Of a DNA stretch of 64,000 nucleotides, positions 22,480 through 33,027 are shown piece by piece. Position 1 is the first letter of the stretch, and every line of letters starts with the position of its first letter. This DNA comes from Brassica napus. Lineage: Eukaryota > Streptophyta > Magnoliopsida > Brassicales > Brassicaceae. The position numbers and the translations under genes were made by a program. The DNA is taken from NCBI RefSeq assembly GCF_020379485.1, contig NW_026016743.1:51173-115172 (forward strand), given 5' to 3'. Under the pieces are notes generated by a model. The model was not told the origin of the DNA, did no database searches, and was given only the letters and a program-made list of their open reading frames with translations.

Positions 22480-24574
22480 TGTGAAGTTCTTGGAGGATAA
22501 GAGCTTTTATGGAGATAGAAAGTGGGAAGATCTTGAAGATTTGTCTCAACCATCTGATCGAGCTACAAGTCTTAGGCGTGTACTGGAAGGACTTGGAATC
22601 AACATGTCCCAGGATCAGCAACCATCAAAGGAGAATGAAGCTGAAGAACCATCACACCATGATCATGAGGGGGGAAATGAAGCTGAGCCTGAAGATCATG
22701 AGGATCAAGACTCAGATAGTCATGGTCAAGGTGTGATACAAAGAGAGGAAGAATCCATACAAGAAGATCATGTGGAACCAATTGAACCAAATGAAGTAGA
22801 AAGAGAAGCAGTTCAGCCTACGGTGGTGCAGCCTACGGTGGTGGAGGTGGAACAAGCCCCATTAAGGAGAAGCACACGGCTGAAGAGAGATGCTTCCAAC
22901 TGGGTAAACACGAGAGTGTACTACAATGCTCAAGCTGTGAAGCATCCCTCTCAGGCTGTGTGCTCATTTGCGAGCTACCCAAAGGAACATTGTGCATTCA
23001 TTACAAGCTTAGATGAGAGCAGTGTACCAAGATCATATGAAGAAGCAATGTTACATGAAGATTGGAAAGAATCAGTGGGTGATGAAGCAAATGCTATGAT
23101 AAAGAATGACACTTGGTTTGAAAGTGAGTTACCAAGAGGGAAGAAGGCAGTAACAAGCAAGTGGATATTCACTATCAAGTATCTACCTGATGGAACTATT
23201 GAGAGGAAGAAGACAAGACTGGTGGCTAGAGGATACACTCAAACATATGGGGAAGACTACATTGATACCTTTGCCCCTGTTGCCAAACTCCATACCATAA
23301 GAATTGTACTATCTCTTGCTGTGAATCTTGAGTGGGAGCTTTGGCAGATGGATGTGAAGAATGCCTTTCTTCAAGGAGAGCTAGAGGATGAAGTGTATAT
23401 GTATCCACCACCGGGTCTAGAGCACCTTGTGAAACCTGGAAATGTATTGAGACTCAAGAAGGCTATCTATGGGCTGAAGCAATCTCCTAGAGCATGGTAT
23501 AACAAGCTGAGCACTACCTTAAATGGGCGTGGGTTCAAGAAGTCTGAATTGGATCACACTCTCTTCACTCTCACTACACCCTCAGGTATCATCTGTCTAC
23601 TTGTATATGTTGATGACATTATCATAACAGGTAGTGATAAGGCTGGTATAAAAGCCACAAAGGAGTTTTTGAAATCTGTGTTTGAAATCAAAGACTTAGG
23701 AGAAATGAAATACTTCCTTGGAATTGAGTTGTGTAGATCTAAGGAAGGATTGTTCATTTCCCAAAGGAAGTACACACTTGATCTTTTGAAAGATGCAGGT
23801 ATACAAGGAGATAAGACAGCAAAGATGCCTCTTGAAGATGGATACAAGATTCCACGTGAGGGGGAGATTGAAGATAGCAAGGCCTTTCATGATCCAAAGC
23901 TATACAGGAAGCTAGTAGGGAAGCTCATCTACCTCACCATCACACGACCAGACATTTGCTTTGCTGTGAACCAAGTGAGCCAGCATATGCAAGTTCCAAA
24001 GGATCATCACTGGCGCATGGTGGAGAGACTGCTCTTGTATCTGAACGGGACATCAAGCCTTGGAGTTTGGATGGGATGCAACAAGAGTACTGAAGTAGTG
24101 GGATATTGTGATGCGGATTGGGCTGGAGATAGAGCAGACAGAAGATCAACCACTGGCTACTGTACATTCATTGGAGGCAACTTGGTGACTTGGAAGAGCA
24201 AGAAGCAGAAAGTGGTGTCTTGTTCAAGTGCTGAAGCTGAGTATAGAGCAATGCTGAAGCTTACCAATGAGTTGGTATGGATCAAAGGGATCTTGAAGCA
24301 TTTGGAGATAGAGCAAGCAACTCCAATGACTATGCATTGTGACAATCAAGCGGCTATACACATTGCAACCAACTCAGTCTTCCATGAGAGAACCAAGCAC
24401 ATTGAAGTTGATTGTCACAAGGTGAGGCAGATGATTGTCTTGGGAGTAATCTTGCCATGCTATACAAGGAGTGAGGATCAGTTACCTGATGTCTTTACCA
24501 AAGCCGCGAGACAGAAGACCATGGAGTCCATTCACATCAGGCTAGGACTCCTGGATCTCACACCAAGTGGCTGA
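22480..24574 (+). pseudogene. gag-pol: X1 copia polyprotein, 3' part (reverse transcriptase, RNase H)
   Basis: Continues the X1 frame directly after the B target duplication. It starts with an acidic Glu/His-rich linker (integrase C-terminus), then reverse transcriptase with WQMDVKNAFLQGELED and YVDDIIITG, and RNase H with CDADWAGD, SSAEAEYRA and the distal HIEVDCHK region. Stop at 24572-24574. Open throughout, so only the B insertion disables X1. The ATG at 22481 arises by chance at the junction and is not a natural start. Confidence 0.93.
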
Positions 24575-24607
24575 GTCCCCTTAGCCATGAGTTCTTCACT
24601 CTTTTTC

Positions 24608-24648
24608 CCTCATCAAAGTTTTGTCCCAATGGGTTTTCTTTGGTGAGG
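24608..24648 (+). promoter_or_regulatory. 3' stem-loop of X1
   Basis: Arms CCTCATCAAAG and CTTTGGTGAGG (11 bp with one U-G pair) around TTTTGTCCCAATGGGTTTT, 33 nt after the copia stop codon, followed by TTTTTAATGAGG. Same architecture as in the CRM elements although copia and gypsy are only distantly related. Confidence 0.82.
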
Positions 24649-24703
24649 TTTTTAATGAGGAAGATCTCATGGCCTTTCCAAGCTTAGCTTTGCAAGAGTC
24701 TAA

Positions 24704-24716
24704 GCTTGAGGGGGAG
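24704..24716 (+). promoter_or_regulatory. Polypurine tract of X1
   Basis: GCTTGAGGGGGAG immediately before the 3' LTR. Confidence 0.88.
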
Positions 24717-25281
24717 TGTTAAATAAAAGGAGAGAAGAGACATCAAGGTGAAGGCATGAAGGGATGAGAGGATTCTGAATAAGGAATCAGTACATGAGGG
24801 ATGTCCGTACAAGCCAAGGCCGTACAAGTGAGGCCGTACACTTAGGGAAAGAGGATCATCCTAAAGTTACCCAAGTGGAGTTACCGTGAGAGATTAACCT
24901 TGTTACAGCCTTATCCTGATCAGTCCGTTGAGGGAAGAAGACCAGCGCGTCTCTAGCTGTTCCAGGCTGTAAAGCAAACAGCATCTTGGTCTTAGATGCC
25001 AAGATACCAAAGCGTGTAAGCTCTCCCATTGGATCATTTCAAATGGACGCTCCTCTTCCCCTTTGACTCCACATGCTTATGCTTTCCCTAATGTTTAACC
25101 TAGTGTCTCTCTCCCTTACTATATAACTTGTAATCTGATTGATTAATAAGAAAAAACGAGTTTATGAGTCTCTCTCTCTCTAGTTCATCATGATAATCTC
25201 ATACACTTTCTCTTAAACACTCTAATCTCTCTTGAATCTCTCTTAGACTTCTCAATACCTTTCATATTCTCTAAAGTCATA
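24717..25281 (+). repeat. 3' LTR of X1 (565 bp)
   Basis: No difference from the 5' LTR was seen by eye. Followed by the right target duplication GTTAG and satellite. Confidence 0.92.
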
Positions 25282-25456
25282 GTTAGGATGAAGAAGCTAT
25301 CCCACTTTCAAATCAGGTGATCCCAGTTTTCCTGTTTGGGAATATGACAGCTTCCTTGTCATTCTAATCTAAACAGGATGAATCGCGATGTAAGAAGCTT
25401 GATTTTGATACATAAAGTGATGGAGAATCACTAGGAAGTTGAATAAATTTCATAGG
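25282..25456. repeat. Satellite S3 (one monomer)
   Basis: A single CentBr-like monomer separates X1 from A2. It begins with the X1 duplication (gttag) and ends with the A2 left duplication (atagg, 25452-25456). Confidence 0.93.
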
Positions 25457-26305
25457 TAATGAGATCCTAGGACCTTCTCTGGATGGTTTGGATAGATCCT
25501 TGCATAAACGAATCAAAGACTCAAGTTTATCAAGGCTGTGGATCGAATGGTGACACAAGAGGCTGCGGAAAGGCTCCTTGATACTCCTAGACTTAGATCG
25601 GATATGACACACCTTTCTAAAGCCCTTGGGCGTTGGATATTACACACCAACAGACTGGATACTACACACCAGACACTCTCTTAACTCGTGAAAGCAAGGG
25701 AGAAGAAAACACAAAGGTTTAAATGAAAGAAAACTTGATAGATGCTAGGGTTGCCGAGTTACACATATATATAGTGAAAGGCTTGGAACAGGCTCCAAGC
25801 ATTTCGAAATTAAAGGAACAGGCTCCTCCAATTAATGTAGAAGTAAAGACACAACTTAGATAGAGTTTTCGAAAATGAAAGACATAAATACTTAGAAATA
25901 AAGATAGCATAAGGTTCTTCATGTGGTTTGGTCCGAGAGTATCAACTAGGTGATAAGATAGCAAGACTATGGCCTCGTTAAAAACCTATCATTGCAAAAC
26001 CCAATGGGACAAAAACAATGATAGGAAAAGAGCACACATAGCTTGCTAGCCTAGATGATACTCAACTTGATGGTAAGATGGCTTGAATGGTGATAAGCGT
26101 ATCTTGAAGTATCAAGCTTCCTCCAAGACATTCTTCTTGCTCCAAGGACTTCCTGATTAGTCCTCCAATAGCTTCTTTGAGTTTCCTAGCTCTGGCTCGA
26201 GTCATGGGACCTTTAGGAATGGTTAAGACCTCATCTTCTTCAGCTGGTTCATCTCTAAACTCGCCATTTCTTTCTCCATCAGCTGGCTGGTCCATGATCA
26301 TATCA
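25457..26305 (-). repeat. 3' LTR of A2 (849 bp)
   Basis: One base shorter than the A1 LTR (a C lost near 25473). It includes the coding tail with stop at 26062-26064 and the stem-loop at 25985-26025. Confidence 0.92.
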
Positions 26306-27343
26306 TCCCCTCCCTCTTGAAAAGGATTTGACCTCAAATCAGGTTCATCTGCAATAAAAGGGATCAAGTCAGTAACATTGAAGCTATTACTCACATCATA
26401 CTTATCTTGGAGATCAATCTTGTAGGCATTGTTGCTGATCTTCCTTGTGATCTCAAAAGGTCCATCAATTCTTGGCATAAGCTTTGACTTCCTCTCATTA
26501 GGAAACCTCTCTTTTCTCAAATGAACCCAAACTTTATCACCCTCCTTAAAGACCATCTCACGCCTTCCTTTGTTGGCATGCTTGACATACTGCTTAGTTT
26601 TCTCTTCAATGTTGAGCCTAGCTTGCTCGTGAAGTTGTTTCACCATCTCTGCCTTCTTTTTGCCATCCAAACTGACCCTTTCACACTCAGGTAAAGGGAT
26701 TAAATCCAAAGGAGAGGTGGGATTGAACCCATAAACAATTTCAAAGGGTGAAAACTTAGAAGCAGAATGCACAGCATGATTATATGCAAATTCACAATGT
26801 GGCAGATAATCTTCCCAAGATTTCAGATTCTTTTTAATGAATGCACGCAAGAGTGTTCCTAGAGTTCTATTAACTACTTCAGTCTGTCCATCAGTTTGCG
26901 GATGACAAGTAGTGGAGAACAACAACTTAGTGCCTAGCTTAGACCAAAGAGTTTTCCAAAATAACTAAGAAACTTAGTATCCCTATCAGAAACTATGGTC
27001 CTAGGCATGCCATGTAAACGCACAATCTCCTTAAAGAACAGGTTAGCTACATGTAATGCATCATCAGTTTTATGACATGCTATGAAATGTGCCATTTTTG
27101 AGAACCTGTCAACAACAACAAAGATAGAATCCTTCCCAGTCCTAGTTCTAGGCAATCCAACAATGAAATCCATAGATATGTCATTCCAAGGATGATAAGG
27201 AATAGGGAGAGGAGTATACAAACCGTGAGACTGAACCTTAGACTTAGCTTGCTTGCAAGTTGCACATCTCTCACATAGTTTCTCCACATCACTTTTCATC
27301 CGAGGCCAAAAGAAATGATCCTGCAAGGTTTTAAGAGTCTTTG
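26062..27343 (-). pseudogene. gag-pol: A2 gag-pol, 3' part (integrase and C-terminal tail)
   Basis: Codes for integrase from the HHCC region to the [14 protein letters not shown] tail, close to A1. A 1-nt deletion in an A-run near 26959 shifts the frame in the integrase core (after FLSYF), and the upstream end is cut by element C at the CTTTG duplication (27339-27343). Non-functional. Confidence 0.9.
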
Positions 27344-28185
27344 TGATATGATCATGGACCAGCTAGTTGATAAAGATGAAGAAGGAGAGACTAAAGATAC
27401 ACTAGCTGAAGAGGAAGCTGTCTTAGCCATTCCCACAGGTCCTATCACTCGTGCAATGACAAGGAGACTCAAGGAAGCCGTTGGAAACATACTGAAGATC
27501 TCTAAGAAGCAAGAAGACTGTCTTGGTAGAAGCTTGAGCCACCAAGACACACTCATCACCATTCATGTAATCTTACCATCAAGCTGATCATCATCTAGGC
27601 AAGTGGCTTGGTATACTCTTTTTCCCTTGATTAGTTTTGTCCCACTGGGTTTTCTAATCAAGGTTTTTAATGAGGTATCAAGTTCACTTACACATTCCTA
27701 GTTGATGTATCTTGGATGCAACTCGGCCTAAGGCATCTTGGACCGACTTCATCATCTATCTTATATTATGTTTTAGTCTAAGTGTTGTGTTATTACTTTG
27801 AAACCGTGTGGAGCCTGTTCCTTTAAGTTTTCTTATGTTTTCGAGACCTTGTGCATGTACAAGGATCTCTCTATTTAAGTGTATCACAAACCCTCATTCT
27901 AATCTAAGTTATCTTTTGTTTAAACCTTGTGTTTTCTTCTCCCTTGCTTTCACGAGTTAAGAGAGTGTCTGGTGAGTAGTATCCAGTCTGTTGGTGTGTA
28001 ATATCCAACGCCCAAGGGCTTTAGAAAGGTGTGTCATATCCGATCTAAGCCTAGGAGTATCAAGGAGCCTTTCCGCAGCCTCTTGTGTCACCATTCGATC
28101 CACAGCCTTGATAAACTTGAGTCTTTGATTCGTTTATGCAAGGATCTATCCAAACCATCCAGAGAAGGGTCCTAGGATCTCATTA
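27344..28185 (+). repeat. 5' LTR of C (842 bp)
   Basis: Same sequence as the B LTR, with A at 27569 like the B 5' LTR. Stem-loop copy at about 27625-27663. Confidence 0.93.
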
Positions 28186-28187
28186 AG

Positions 28188-28199
28188 TGGTATCAGAGC
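28188..28199 (+). promoter_or_regulatory. Primer-binding site of C, hit by D insertion
   Basis: TGGTATCAGAGC. Its last five bases AGAGC are the left target duplication of D; the right copy is at 37212-37216. Confidence 0.9.
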
Positions 28200-28964
28200 T
28201 GATGTGATCATGGAAAGCACCAAGGAATGGAATCATGAACCTGATCATGGAGAGCTTGTAGCTATGGAAGAACCTACACTTGAAGAATGTTTGAGCCGAA
28301 ATAAAGCTTCTATCATCAGAGACAACTTGATCTACATTCAAGCTACTCTACACTCAAGCTGATCATCATCTAGGCAAGTAGCTTGTGTGTACTCTTTTTC
28401 CCTTGATTGGTTTTGTCCCACTGGGTTTTCCAATCAAGGTTTTTAATGAGGCCACAAGTTACTTCTCTTACCTCCTAGATGATTGATCTTGGTCTGTCCA
28501 CATGAAGACCTTATGTTATATAATTTTATCTAAGTTTTTATGCTATGTTTTTATTTTCGAAAACTCTAGTCTTTGTTGTGTTTCCAAGGGAGCCTTGTCT
28601 TTATTTTCCTTGTATTTTCGAGACCTTGTGCATGTACAAGGCTTCTCCTTTATATTCTGGTCGTGGCCCCTTGTATCAGTATCCATCTTTTTATCAAAAA
28701 CCTTTGTTTTCTCTTTTCTTCTTGCTTGTCGAGTTGATTGAGTGTTGGTGTGTAATATCCAACTTCTGGTGTGTAATATCCAGAGACTAAGGGCTCTAGT
28801 TTGGTGTGTCATATCCAATCTATTGCCTAGGAGTATCAAGGAGCCTTTCCGCAGCCTCTTGTGTCACCATTCGATCCACATACCTTGAGAAACTTGAGTC
28901 TTTTTGATTCGTTTCTGCAAGGATTATCCCATCTGTTCCAGAGCATCATCCTAGGATCTCATTA
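28200..28964 (+). repeat. 5' LTR of D (765 bp)
   Basis: The first ~160 bp encode the end of the D protein. Stem-loop 28401-28439. A block with CCTTGT and ACAAGG arms (about 28624-28641) matches the U3 block of B. Frames at 28502-28839 are LTR shadows. Confidence 0.92.
28401..28439 (+). promoter_or_regulatory. 3' stem-loop (D, 5' LTR copy)
   Basis: Arms CCTTGATTGG and CCAATCAAGG around the loop TTTTGTCCCACTGGGTTTT. Compared with B one A-T pair is replaced by G-C, a compensated change. Second copy at 36648-36686. Confidence 0.82.
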
Positions 28965-28966
28965 AG

Positions 28967-28978
28967 TGGTATCAGAGC
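28967..28978 (+). promoter_or_regulatory. Primer-binding site of D
   Basis: TGGTATCAGAGC two bases after the LTR end, as in A1 and B. Confidence 0.88.
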
Positions 28979-29699
28979 AACTCTGGAAGGGAAGTGTTTG
29001 TTTTCTCTCTGATTTTAGATTTGATCTCTTCATATTCTGTTGTGATTTTGATCGATCTGTGTTTCTATTGTTGAAATCTGATAAATCTGAGTGTTTTGAT
29101 CACGAATCTGTTGAAGTCTCTTCATATACTCTTTGATTTCGTGTTGATCTGTGTTTCTTGTGTAAGAATCTGTAGAATTAGGGTTGATTAGATCTTGTTT
29201 TGGGTATTAGACTGTTCGGATCCTTGTTGATCAAGTTCTCTGATTGTGTTGATCTAAATCTGTTTGTGTAATTCCGATCTGTTCTTATTGTTTTAGATCT
29301 GTTCTTACTTGATCTAAATCTCATCATCTGTTATCATATCATCTCTGATCTTGTGTTGTTTGAACTCTTGAAACCTGATCCGTGCAGTGCAAGTTTGATT
29401 GATTTCGTTTTTGTTATTTTTCTTTTGAAAAATCTGCTCTTGAATCTGAAATCGAAATCTATCTCTCTATTTTTGTGGTCTAGTTCGAAAATCAATCTGA
29501 TCTGTTAGGTTTGAGATTTATCAATTCTGTTCTGATTAGTTTTGATTTGTTTTAAATCATTGGTTGAGTTTTGAATTTGTTCTAAGAATTGTCTAAGGTT
29601 TTAAGCTTCAATTTGAATCTGTTTCTGGTTTTGCAAATTGGTTTTTGTTTTCTCTGTAGAACTTGTTACTGCTGTGTGTTGTTTTCTGTCTCAGGTACA
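28979..29699 (+). other. Untranslated leader of D
   Basis: 721 nt, strongly T-rich, many GATCTGTT-like repeats, no gene. It ends TTTTCTGTCTCAG just before GTACA and the ATG, a good plant 3' splice-site match, so a leader intron is plausible. Confidence 0.6.
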
Positions 29700-29948
29700 A
29701 TGGCAGGAGATCAGAAAGGAAAACTCACTAAGGAAGAAAGGCTGTTACTTAAATCTATGAATGCTCAAATGCAGCAGATGTTGGATACCAACATGGGTGA
29801 ATTTCGAAAGGAGCTTAGACAAAAGTTTCTGCAGCAAACTGATGATCTTAGGCAGCAAAATAAAAAGAGAATGGACAAACAAAAGCTTGAGCCTAGACCA
29901 CCAGATTCTGTTCCAAACGAATCAAGCAAGCATAAGTGGTATAAGGAA
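29700..29948 (+). pseudogene. D protein, N-terminal part, interrupted by E
   Basis: 83 codons from ATG 29700: a Lys/Glu/Gln-rich, probably coiled-coil N-terminus (MAGDQKGKLTKEERLLLK). Element E is inserted after the codons for WYKE; the frame continues at 33988. The frame before the ATG is open upstream to 29589, but ATG 29700 follows the acceptor-like CAG and is preferred. Confidence 0.85.
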
Positions 29949-30903
29949 TGTTAACTTGAAGAGAAGAAGTGGAGAAGCAAAAGTGATGAGTTGAGTTGGT
30001 GCTTGTGCAAAGACATGGCAAGATCTTCAGAGGTTGTATGTTAAGGCTTTGGGAGAGTCTTAAGGCTTCAGAAGTGGTCTGATGAGTGTGCAAAGATAGG
30101 GTTAAGTCCAGGAGGGACTTAGACACCATTTAGAGAAGATTTGGGTCAGACAGTAACTCCAAAGTTACCACAGTAACTTTGGAGAGTTACCACAGTAAGA
30201 TTGGAGAAGTTTGGGCAAGTTGGTGTAAAAGTGAATAGTGAATCACTAGTCACTATTCAGGTTGACTATTCACTATTTGGATCACTATTCAGGATGTGAG
30301 GCACCAAGGTTTGAATCTAGTCAAAGGGAATCAAGAAGATGCTGTGTGGAGCTGATTGGTTACTTTGGGGCATGGACAGGCTGGCTGTTGCTGTAAAGGA
30401 AGAGCAGCCACGACCATGCACCTAGACTGATCTGTAGACAGATACAAAGGAGCCTAAGGAGAGCCAATCACAGCACAGCCTGGTTTGAATTAAAGTGAGC
30501 CAGCTTAGCTCATCCAATCAGCACACATCACTCAGATCACAACAAGACCAACTCATCCTCACCATCCATTCCTCTTAAGTTATTTCTATCCATTAGATAT
30601 AGGTTTATGAGTTTGCAAGAGTGTAAAACCTATATAAAGACCTCATGGGCGTTTGTAACTCTCTTAAGAGAGTATGGGGGTTTTCCCCATCTCCTTCATA
30701 AATATAAAAGTGTGTTCTTGATCAGATTCCCTTAATCTACCCCTTTCTTAGTCTCTAATCTCTTAATCTCTCTAAGTCTCTTTGTTTCTGATTCAAGTTC
30801 ATACTAGTTTCATCAGACCTCTTATTCAACTAGTTCAAGACCTTATTCTTTGCCTCTAATGGCTTCTCATACACATACACAGCCAGAGCTCTCAAATCTC
30901 ATA
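29949..30903 (+). repeat. 5' LTR of E (955 bp)
   Basis: TGTTAACTTG...CTCATA. U3 has a 12-bp inverted repeat (30157-30184) and a cluster of TGAATAGTGA/TCACTATTCA repeats (30230-30296). TATA box at 30631-30638, then a 16-bp palindrome (30658-30673) and a second hairpin (30674-30690) at the expected RNA start. Confidence 0.92.
30631..30638 (+). promoter_or_regulatory. TATA box of E LTR
   Basis: TATATAAA, a strong match; conserved in both E LTRs (second at 33710-33717) and in both arms of F (46756-46763 plus, 47287-47294 minus). Confidence 0.7.
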
Positions 30904-30919
30904 TGGTATCAGAGCCAGG
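30904..30919 (+). promoter_or_regulatory. Primer-binding site of E
   Basis: TGGTATCAGAGCCAGG directly after the LTR. Confidence 0.9.
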
Positions 30920-32470
30920 TTCATCAGAACCTGAGCTGAAGCTTCCGCAAACACACTGCTCTCTCCTCAGCTCAAATCCAAACCATTGAAGCTCTCTCCA
31001 TCCGGTTCAGCTCCTTATGAAGAAGAAGACTGAAGCTTGGCGAGTTCTCATGGTTCCTCATCCTGTTCTCTTCCTGTCCTGATGGTGATTCTCCTTGGAA
31101 GCAGAGGTGTATAGACAAGGCCTAGCTATCCTTGTACCAAGGCGCCTTGTCCAAGAGAAGAACACATCCGGTTCCAAAGAAGATGGTGTCAAGAGCTTGG
31201 CGCCTAGTGGAGATGAAGAAAGGAGGGGTCTTTGAAGCTGATGGTACAAGATGGAGGCCATGAACTGAAGGTGAAGGAGGTGGGTGACGATCCACACTCT
31301 CAAGTCCAACAAAGCATGGCCGGTTTCATGAAAGGTTAAGGAACCAATCTGGTTCCTTGTGGTAAACGATTCTTAAAACCTTCTTGATAATGAGCAGATG
31401 ATAAGATGAGTTGTGTATTGTGATGTGTAGTGATTGTTAAACCTGAGGATAATGTGATTGCTAAATATAATTAGTTGAATCTGTCCCAGGATGCTTTAAA
31501 GGCTTGTTTAGTGTTTAAAGAGTAAAATGCTTGCTCCTGTTAAGTAATGAGTTTGCTAAATGTGAAATGATATTGTTTGAAGCTCATGAACTGAAAACAG
31601 ATTGAAAGTAATGCATTGTCTGATGTTAAGTGATGATAGTAATGCTTAGCCTAAGTTATAAATGAATGTGTGATGGATTGTATTGTTGCATTCATGAATT
31701 AAAACTGATTAAGGCTAGTGCATACTGTCAAATGGCTGTCTTACATTGAAGCATTAGATTCATGTCTAAATGCTGAGTAAAGAAGCTTTAAAAATTGCCT
31801 AAGTAGCTTGTATTGAATCTGTTAGGATCATGCTAGTGCTTAGAGAGTTTGCTTGCAAAGATTAGAACTTGAAAATGTCTAGTTTAATCTGTTGCATTGC
31901 TTAAAGACATTGGTGTTCAAACTTGATGATGCATCAAGGGTTGACCCAATGCACTTGTGTCTTATCTTTGCTGGAGTTTGAGTGATGTTTCAGGTTCACA
32001 AGAGGTGTTCTTGGTTCACCATCCATCCGAGTTGAAAGAGGAAGACTTTGCCCATTGTGTGGAGCAATGGAGAGTTGATACAAGAGTGGTGATGCGCCAC
32101 TGGTGTGAAGTCTCACTGAAGCTCACTTGCAAGCTTGGACCTATACTCAATCCAAGCTTGAGGAGGGGAGTTGAGTGAGCTTCCAAGCGATCCAAGAAGT
32201 CCATTGCAAGCATCTGAAGAAGGAGCCATCCGGGCTTAGGCTGTGGCGAGTCTATTCAAGAGAGTACTCAAACTAAGACAGAGTACTCTTGGCTGTGAGA
32301 AGATGAAGGCAACTCTATCAAGGCGGCTTCTAGTGTGAAGTGATTGGAGAGATAGCTGAAGCTTCCACAAGCATTCCATGAAGATGGCAAGATCAGAAGA
32401 GAAGCGGCAATGGTGTGTGTGTGAGGATCATGAAGCAATCCATTCAAGCTTGTTCCTGTGAGAGTCTCAA
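30920..32470 (+). other. Internal non-coding region of E
   Basis: No protein recognised. The first ~120 nt match element G. About 31361-31993 is AT-rich and bounded by GTAAAC and TTTCAG, like an intron. Downstream (31994-32175) a short frame has no recognised similarity. From ~32280 to 32484 the sequence resembles the following ~200 nt (32560-32640 region), so the 3' part is an imperfect duplication. Confidence 0.6.
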
Positions 32471-32483
32471 GCTTGAGGGGGAG
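32471..32483 (+). promoter_or_regulatory. Second, upstream polypurine tract in E
   Basis: GCTTGAGGGGGAG followed by TGTTGAAGC, the same layout as the true tract and LTR start at 33015-33036, but 544 bp upstream. Element F ends exactly at this TG. Confidence 0.75.
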
Positions 32484-32915
32484 TGTTGAAGCTTACATGA
32501 TCCAAGAGAGCTTGGTGGTTATTCTAGAAGAGGAAGCAACCTGTTGAGAAGTATGATGAAGGATGAAGAAGCAATATCCAAGGCGGCTTCAAGTGTTGAG
32601 GTGATTGGAGAGTGGCTGAAGCATCCTCATGTAGCTCAAACAACAAGGTGGCGACTCTATAAGAAGAAGAAGTAGCCAAGACTCAGTAAGAGAAGTTGTA
32701 TCTCCAAGAAGAGGCTGATCTGGTGTGTCCGAGCACTTCAACCTAACAAGAGGTTAGGTGAAAGGGGGAGAGACCAAGATTAGGCAGTAAGGAGAGTACA
32801 AGGCGTGGGATGATTGTAGAGGCCATGATCCAGAGTCTTTGTGTCCCTTACATTGTTGGTAAGGCACAAAGACTCACTGGCCAATCCCTAGGCCTTGGAG
32901 ACTTTACTCTTTTTC

Positions 32916-32956
32916 CCTCATCAAGGTTTTGTCCCAAAGGGTTTTCCTTGGTGAGG
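32916..32956 (+). promoter_or_regulatory. 3' stem-loop of E
   Basis: Arms CCTCATCAAGG and CCTTGGTGAGG (11 bp, one U-G) around TTTTGTCCCAAAGGGTTTT. It is retained although E has no coding frame, which argues for a function in the RNA rather than in protein. Confidence 0.8.
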
Positions 32957-33012
32957 TTTTTAATGAGGAAGTTCTTCAAGGTTCCAAGCTTGACTTAGGA
33001 TCAGCTAAAGTC

Positions 33013-33027
33013 AAGCTTGAGGGGGAG
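33013..33027 (+). promoter_or_regulatory. Polypurine tract of E
   Basis: AAGCTTGAGGGGGAG directly before the 3' LTR. Confidence 0.87.

Larger units (their letters stand above)
12820..25281 (+). mobile_element. Element X1: Ty1/copia retrotransposon split by element B
   Basis: 5' LTR 12820-13384, primer site 13385-13400, gag-pol in two parts, polypurine tract 24704-24716, 3' LTR 24717-25281. Target duplication GTTAG at 12815-12819 and 25282-25286 in satellite. Without B the element is about 5.8 kb. The two 565-bp LTRs look identical. Integrase lies before reverse transcriptase, which defines copia. Confidence 0.94.

Noticed and set aside
28502..28839. 79-98-aa frames repeated at 36749-37086
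   Set aside because: They fall in the two LTRs of D and are not conserved as protein; one base change alters them freely.
31994..32175. 60-73-aa frames in E as captured host gene
   Set aside because: Frames exist on both strands, none has a recognisable domain or a clear start; left as possible intron flank only.
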